This document shows positions 61,525-64,000 of a stretch of DNA of 64,000 nt, in pieces. The stretch covers positions 1,736,001-1,800,000 of the forward strand of contig JAUDYN010000008.1 of NCBI GenBank assembly GCA_030407005.1, read 5' to 3'. The first letter of the stretch is position 1, and the number at the start of each line of letters is the position of its first letter. The notes beneath the pieces are model-generated. The model was not told the origin of the DNA. It did no database searches and saw nothing but the letters and a program-made list of their open reading frames with translations. Made by a program: the position numbers and the translations under genes. This stretch comes from Desarmillaria ectypa. Its lineage: Eukaryota; Basidiomycota; Agaricomycetes; Agaricales; Physalacriaceae.

Positions 61525-62264
61525 TTACTTGGTCTTCATTATACGAAGGGTACCCGGATGATACTTGTAATTCTCGCTGTAGTTCTTGGGAGGAACTCTC
61601 TTAGTTGCGGGAGGTTGCCTGTTTAGACGATGAGCATGAGCGTATTCCTGGACTGTTTGATCACTTACACATAATAATCCCATCCTGGAAGGAATAAATA
61701 GCTATGAGAAGGCGCACCATTCTGAGATAGGTCGAAAACATACCCTGCTTCTCTGCGAAATGCATGGCGTCCTCTTTGGACTTGAATGAAATTCTTGTTC
61801 CTTGCATGTAATCAGCCCTGTTTTCGGCGTCAGTACTATTCGACGGCATTAGGTCAAAAACGACTAACGAGCTAGCCCAACCCATCAAGGGGTTCTCCCA
61901 ACGACCACCGCTTAACATGGTATCAAAATCTATACGCCAGCGCTCAGTTTTCGCCGCTCCACTTTGCATAGTGTTCCGAGTGGGCTGATATATCCGCACC
62001 GCTCGGTGACGAAGTTCCTCTGTGAGAACGCATGAGCTACGCATTTTCATACAAGAGCACTAGAAATGCACCTGGAGCACCACTCACAACGTCTGCGACC
62101 ATGACATCTCGGGGGGGAGCGGGGGCTACAATTTCTGACGACTCCTCTGACTTCGTGGCTGGGGCTGATTCATTGCTAACGCCTCGGGTCAAGAGACGCC
62201 CTTGTCCCAGAGGTACGCCTCTAACGGCCAAGGCCGTCCTTGCACACGTACGGATGAATGACAT
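61525..62264 (-). CDS. NDUFS4: NADH:ubiquinone oxidoreductase 18-kDa subunit NDUFS4
   Basis: Accessory subunit that stabilises the NADH-binding arm of mitochondrial complex I. The start at 62264 gives a basic presequence (MSFIRTCARTALAVRGVPLG). After a Ser/Glu/Pro stretch the conserved domain reads AVRIYQPTRNTMQSGAAKTE, RWRIDFDTMLSGGRWENPLM, GWASS, ADYMQGTRISFKSKEDAMHF, AEKQGWDYYV and PPATKRVPPKNYSENYKYHP, ending GTLRIMKTK at 61525. Four GT-AG introns were placed with frame kept at each. Intact. Its start is 143 bases from the divergent Bun107-like gene. Confidence 0.95.
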
Positions 62265-62407
62265 GGTAGGATGACAAGAAATCGGAGCACGGGAGTTGCA
62301 TGTGTTTGGATACCAAGCCCGTTTAGGAAACCGCTGCCTCGAACGACGAGCACGGACACTTTCTAGTTCCCTTGCTTGGGTAGCTTCATGTCACATTTTC
62401 TCTATCC

Positions 62408-64000
62408 ATGGCCCAGGCACGACGACGCGTATCCTACGTTATATTGCCTCCCGACGGATCTGTTCCCCGCCTGCAACTACCTCCCCATGGCGTATCGCGG
62501 TTAGGTTGTACCGGCCCGTTGCTCAGACAAGCCAGTGGCCATGGACAGGATGAAGACATATCGAAGCGTGCCAGACATCCACGCCATCGTCTAGGTGTTG
62601 CCTCTCTAGCGCTGGACACTTCGACTCAGCTTACAGGCCGGAGTGCTCCGGAAGGCATTCTTTACTCTGGTGGCAGAGATGGAATGGTGATTTCGTGGGA
62701 CCTAGGGATGTCAATGAAGAAGAGGAAGCCGAAGCAAGATGTCGGCGATTTTCGTCGCGGTATCGGACGCTGGGAGCTCATGACAGGCTGGGGCGATGAT
62801 GTTATTGCGGAGGAAGCTGAAGATGCCGATGACCGACCCACCAGCGACGGCGACGTATTGGGGGATGTTACCGCGTTTTCTAGTAGACGACGGCGGCAGT
62901 CTCAGTCTTCTCTTCCCTATGAGCAACAGTGGGAAACAGACTTGGATTTATTCAAGCTGGGTCAGGTCAGTCTCTATACCTTGGCTGCGCTTGTACGACT
63001 GTTGAACAGAAGGATACTTTTCAAGCCGAGCCATTTCCGTCAGTCTGCCCAGTTGCATATGGATTGGATTAATGATATAATCCTATGCAATCATAACCAG
63101 ACAGGCGAGTCTTTCAACTATAGCAGGTATTATCATCATTCTCATAAACTCCAGTGGTTTCCGCGTCCTCGGATGGCACAATCAAAGCGTGGAATCCTCA
63201 CTCTTCCACCGGTTCCGAGCCGTCGAGAATTGGGGTCCACAACGATTATGTACGTTGTCTAACTCATTGGTACGTGCTAGCCCTGTCTTGGCATGGTCCG
63301 CTGACAAAACGTAGCCGAGAACAGAACTGGATCGCCTCTGGGTCTTTTGATCGTACAATCAAGCTGTGGGACCTTGGCCGGTCGTCGAAGCCGGATCCAC
63401 TCATTACGCTCAGTCCTGCAGCTGCTACGGCACCAAAGTCATCTGTCTACGCGATTGCTGCGGATCCGTATGGCCATTCTATCGCATCTGGGTCCCCAGA
63501 GCGTGTTGTTCGATTATGGGACCCCCGTTCTGGTAAGAGGACAGGAAAACTTGTTGGGCACACAGATAACATCCGAGCCATTTTGATATCTGAGGACTCG
63601 AGGTACCTGCTTACGGGTTCTGCTGATGGTATGTTGTCGATATCCTGTTATCAGCCGTCTGACCAACATCTTATTTAGCGTCCGTAAAACTATGGTCTTT
63701 AACGTCACAGAAGTGCCTACACACCTTCACACACCACACCGAATCCGTCTGGTCTCTTTTCTCTTCTCACCCTTCACTGGAGATATTCTATTCCGGTGAC
63801 CGATCGGGACTTGTCTGTAAAGTTGATGTTGAGGACTGCTCAGATGTTGCTGAAGGTGAATGTATCGTGCTTTGCCAAGATTCTGGGCAAGGTATGCCAC
63901 CTTCTGAGGGGATCAACAGTATTGTAGCCATGGATGACAATCTCCTGTGGACAGCCACAGGCAATTCGAGTATCCATCGGTGGCGGGTACCCCAGAGGCG
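62408..64000 (+). CDS. bun107: WDR48/Bun107-like WD40 protein, deubiquitinase cofactor (3' end outside window)
   Basis: WD40 partner of USP1/12/46-type deubiquitinases (Ubp9 in fission yeast). The start at 62408 reads [15 protein letters not shown], as in WDR48, where RRKVQVSYVI is conserved. Blades seen: [162 protein letters not shown] and [20 protein letters not shown]. Bases past the last blade read [20 protein letters not shown]. Four introns; the one after NHNQT has a GC donor (GCGAGT). An acidic, Arg-rich insert lies between blades one and two. The gene runs off the right edge. Confidence 0.9.

Overview
The window looks like chromosomal DNA of a mushroom-forming basidiomycete (Agaricomycete). 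Most genes are interrupted by short introns of about 45-60 bases, genes lie close together on both strands, and the protein set is typically fungal: a DUF6534 membrane protein, cerato-platanin, GH71 and GH131-CBM1 wall hydrolases, Pop1, Arc1/EMAPII, Dhr1, Psf1 and Bun107/WDR48. The CBM1-tagged GH131 and the secreted proteins suggest a plant-litter or wood saprotroph. The species cannot be named from the sequence alone. I saw no rRNA, tRNA, CRISPR array or intact transposon. Gene models were spliced by eye from frame continuity, GT-AG (occasionally GC-AG) sites and family conservation.

Layout. 1-14.5 kb: POP1 (minus, runs off the left edge) diverges from a small mitochondrial coiled-coil protein. 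Then come a secreted protein, a DUF6534 seven-helix protein, two poorly defined loci, and an ARC1-like tRNA-binding cofactor. 14.7-22 kb: DHR1/ECM16 ribosome-biogenesis helicase, with a telomere-like box in its promoter, and a long disordered protein with an Scm3 (CENP-A chaperone) core. 22.2-27.7 kb: a GH71 alpha-1,3-glucanase, a single-pass membrane protein and V-ATPase subunit d. 28-46.4 kb: intact core genes (a large F-box-like nuclear protein, an NDUFAF6-like protein, GINS subunit PSF1, cerato-platanin) alternate with four clearly decayed genes. These are an allantoate-permease-type MFS transporter, a divergent siderophore esterase / siderophore transporter pair, and a 3.7-kb amidohydrolase. 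46.6-64 kb: LSM4, a VAP/Scs2 ER tether, a secreted hydrophobic protein, a membrane-anchored Cu/Zn superoxide dismutase, GH131-CBM1, a CSC1/OSCA-type channel, complex I subunit NDUFS4 and a WDR48/Bun107 WD40 protein that runs off the right edge.

The genes serve separate functions (RNA processing, ribosome assembly, replication, respiration, wall hydrolysis) and do not form one biosynthetic cluster. The most unusual feature is the belt of accessory-nutrition pseudogenes between intact essential genes. Its clearest part is a head-to-head pair for taking up and opening ferri-siderophores, in which both members are broken.
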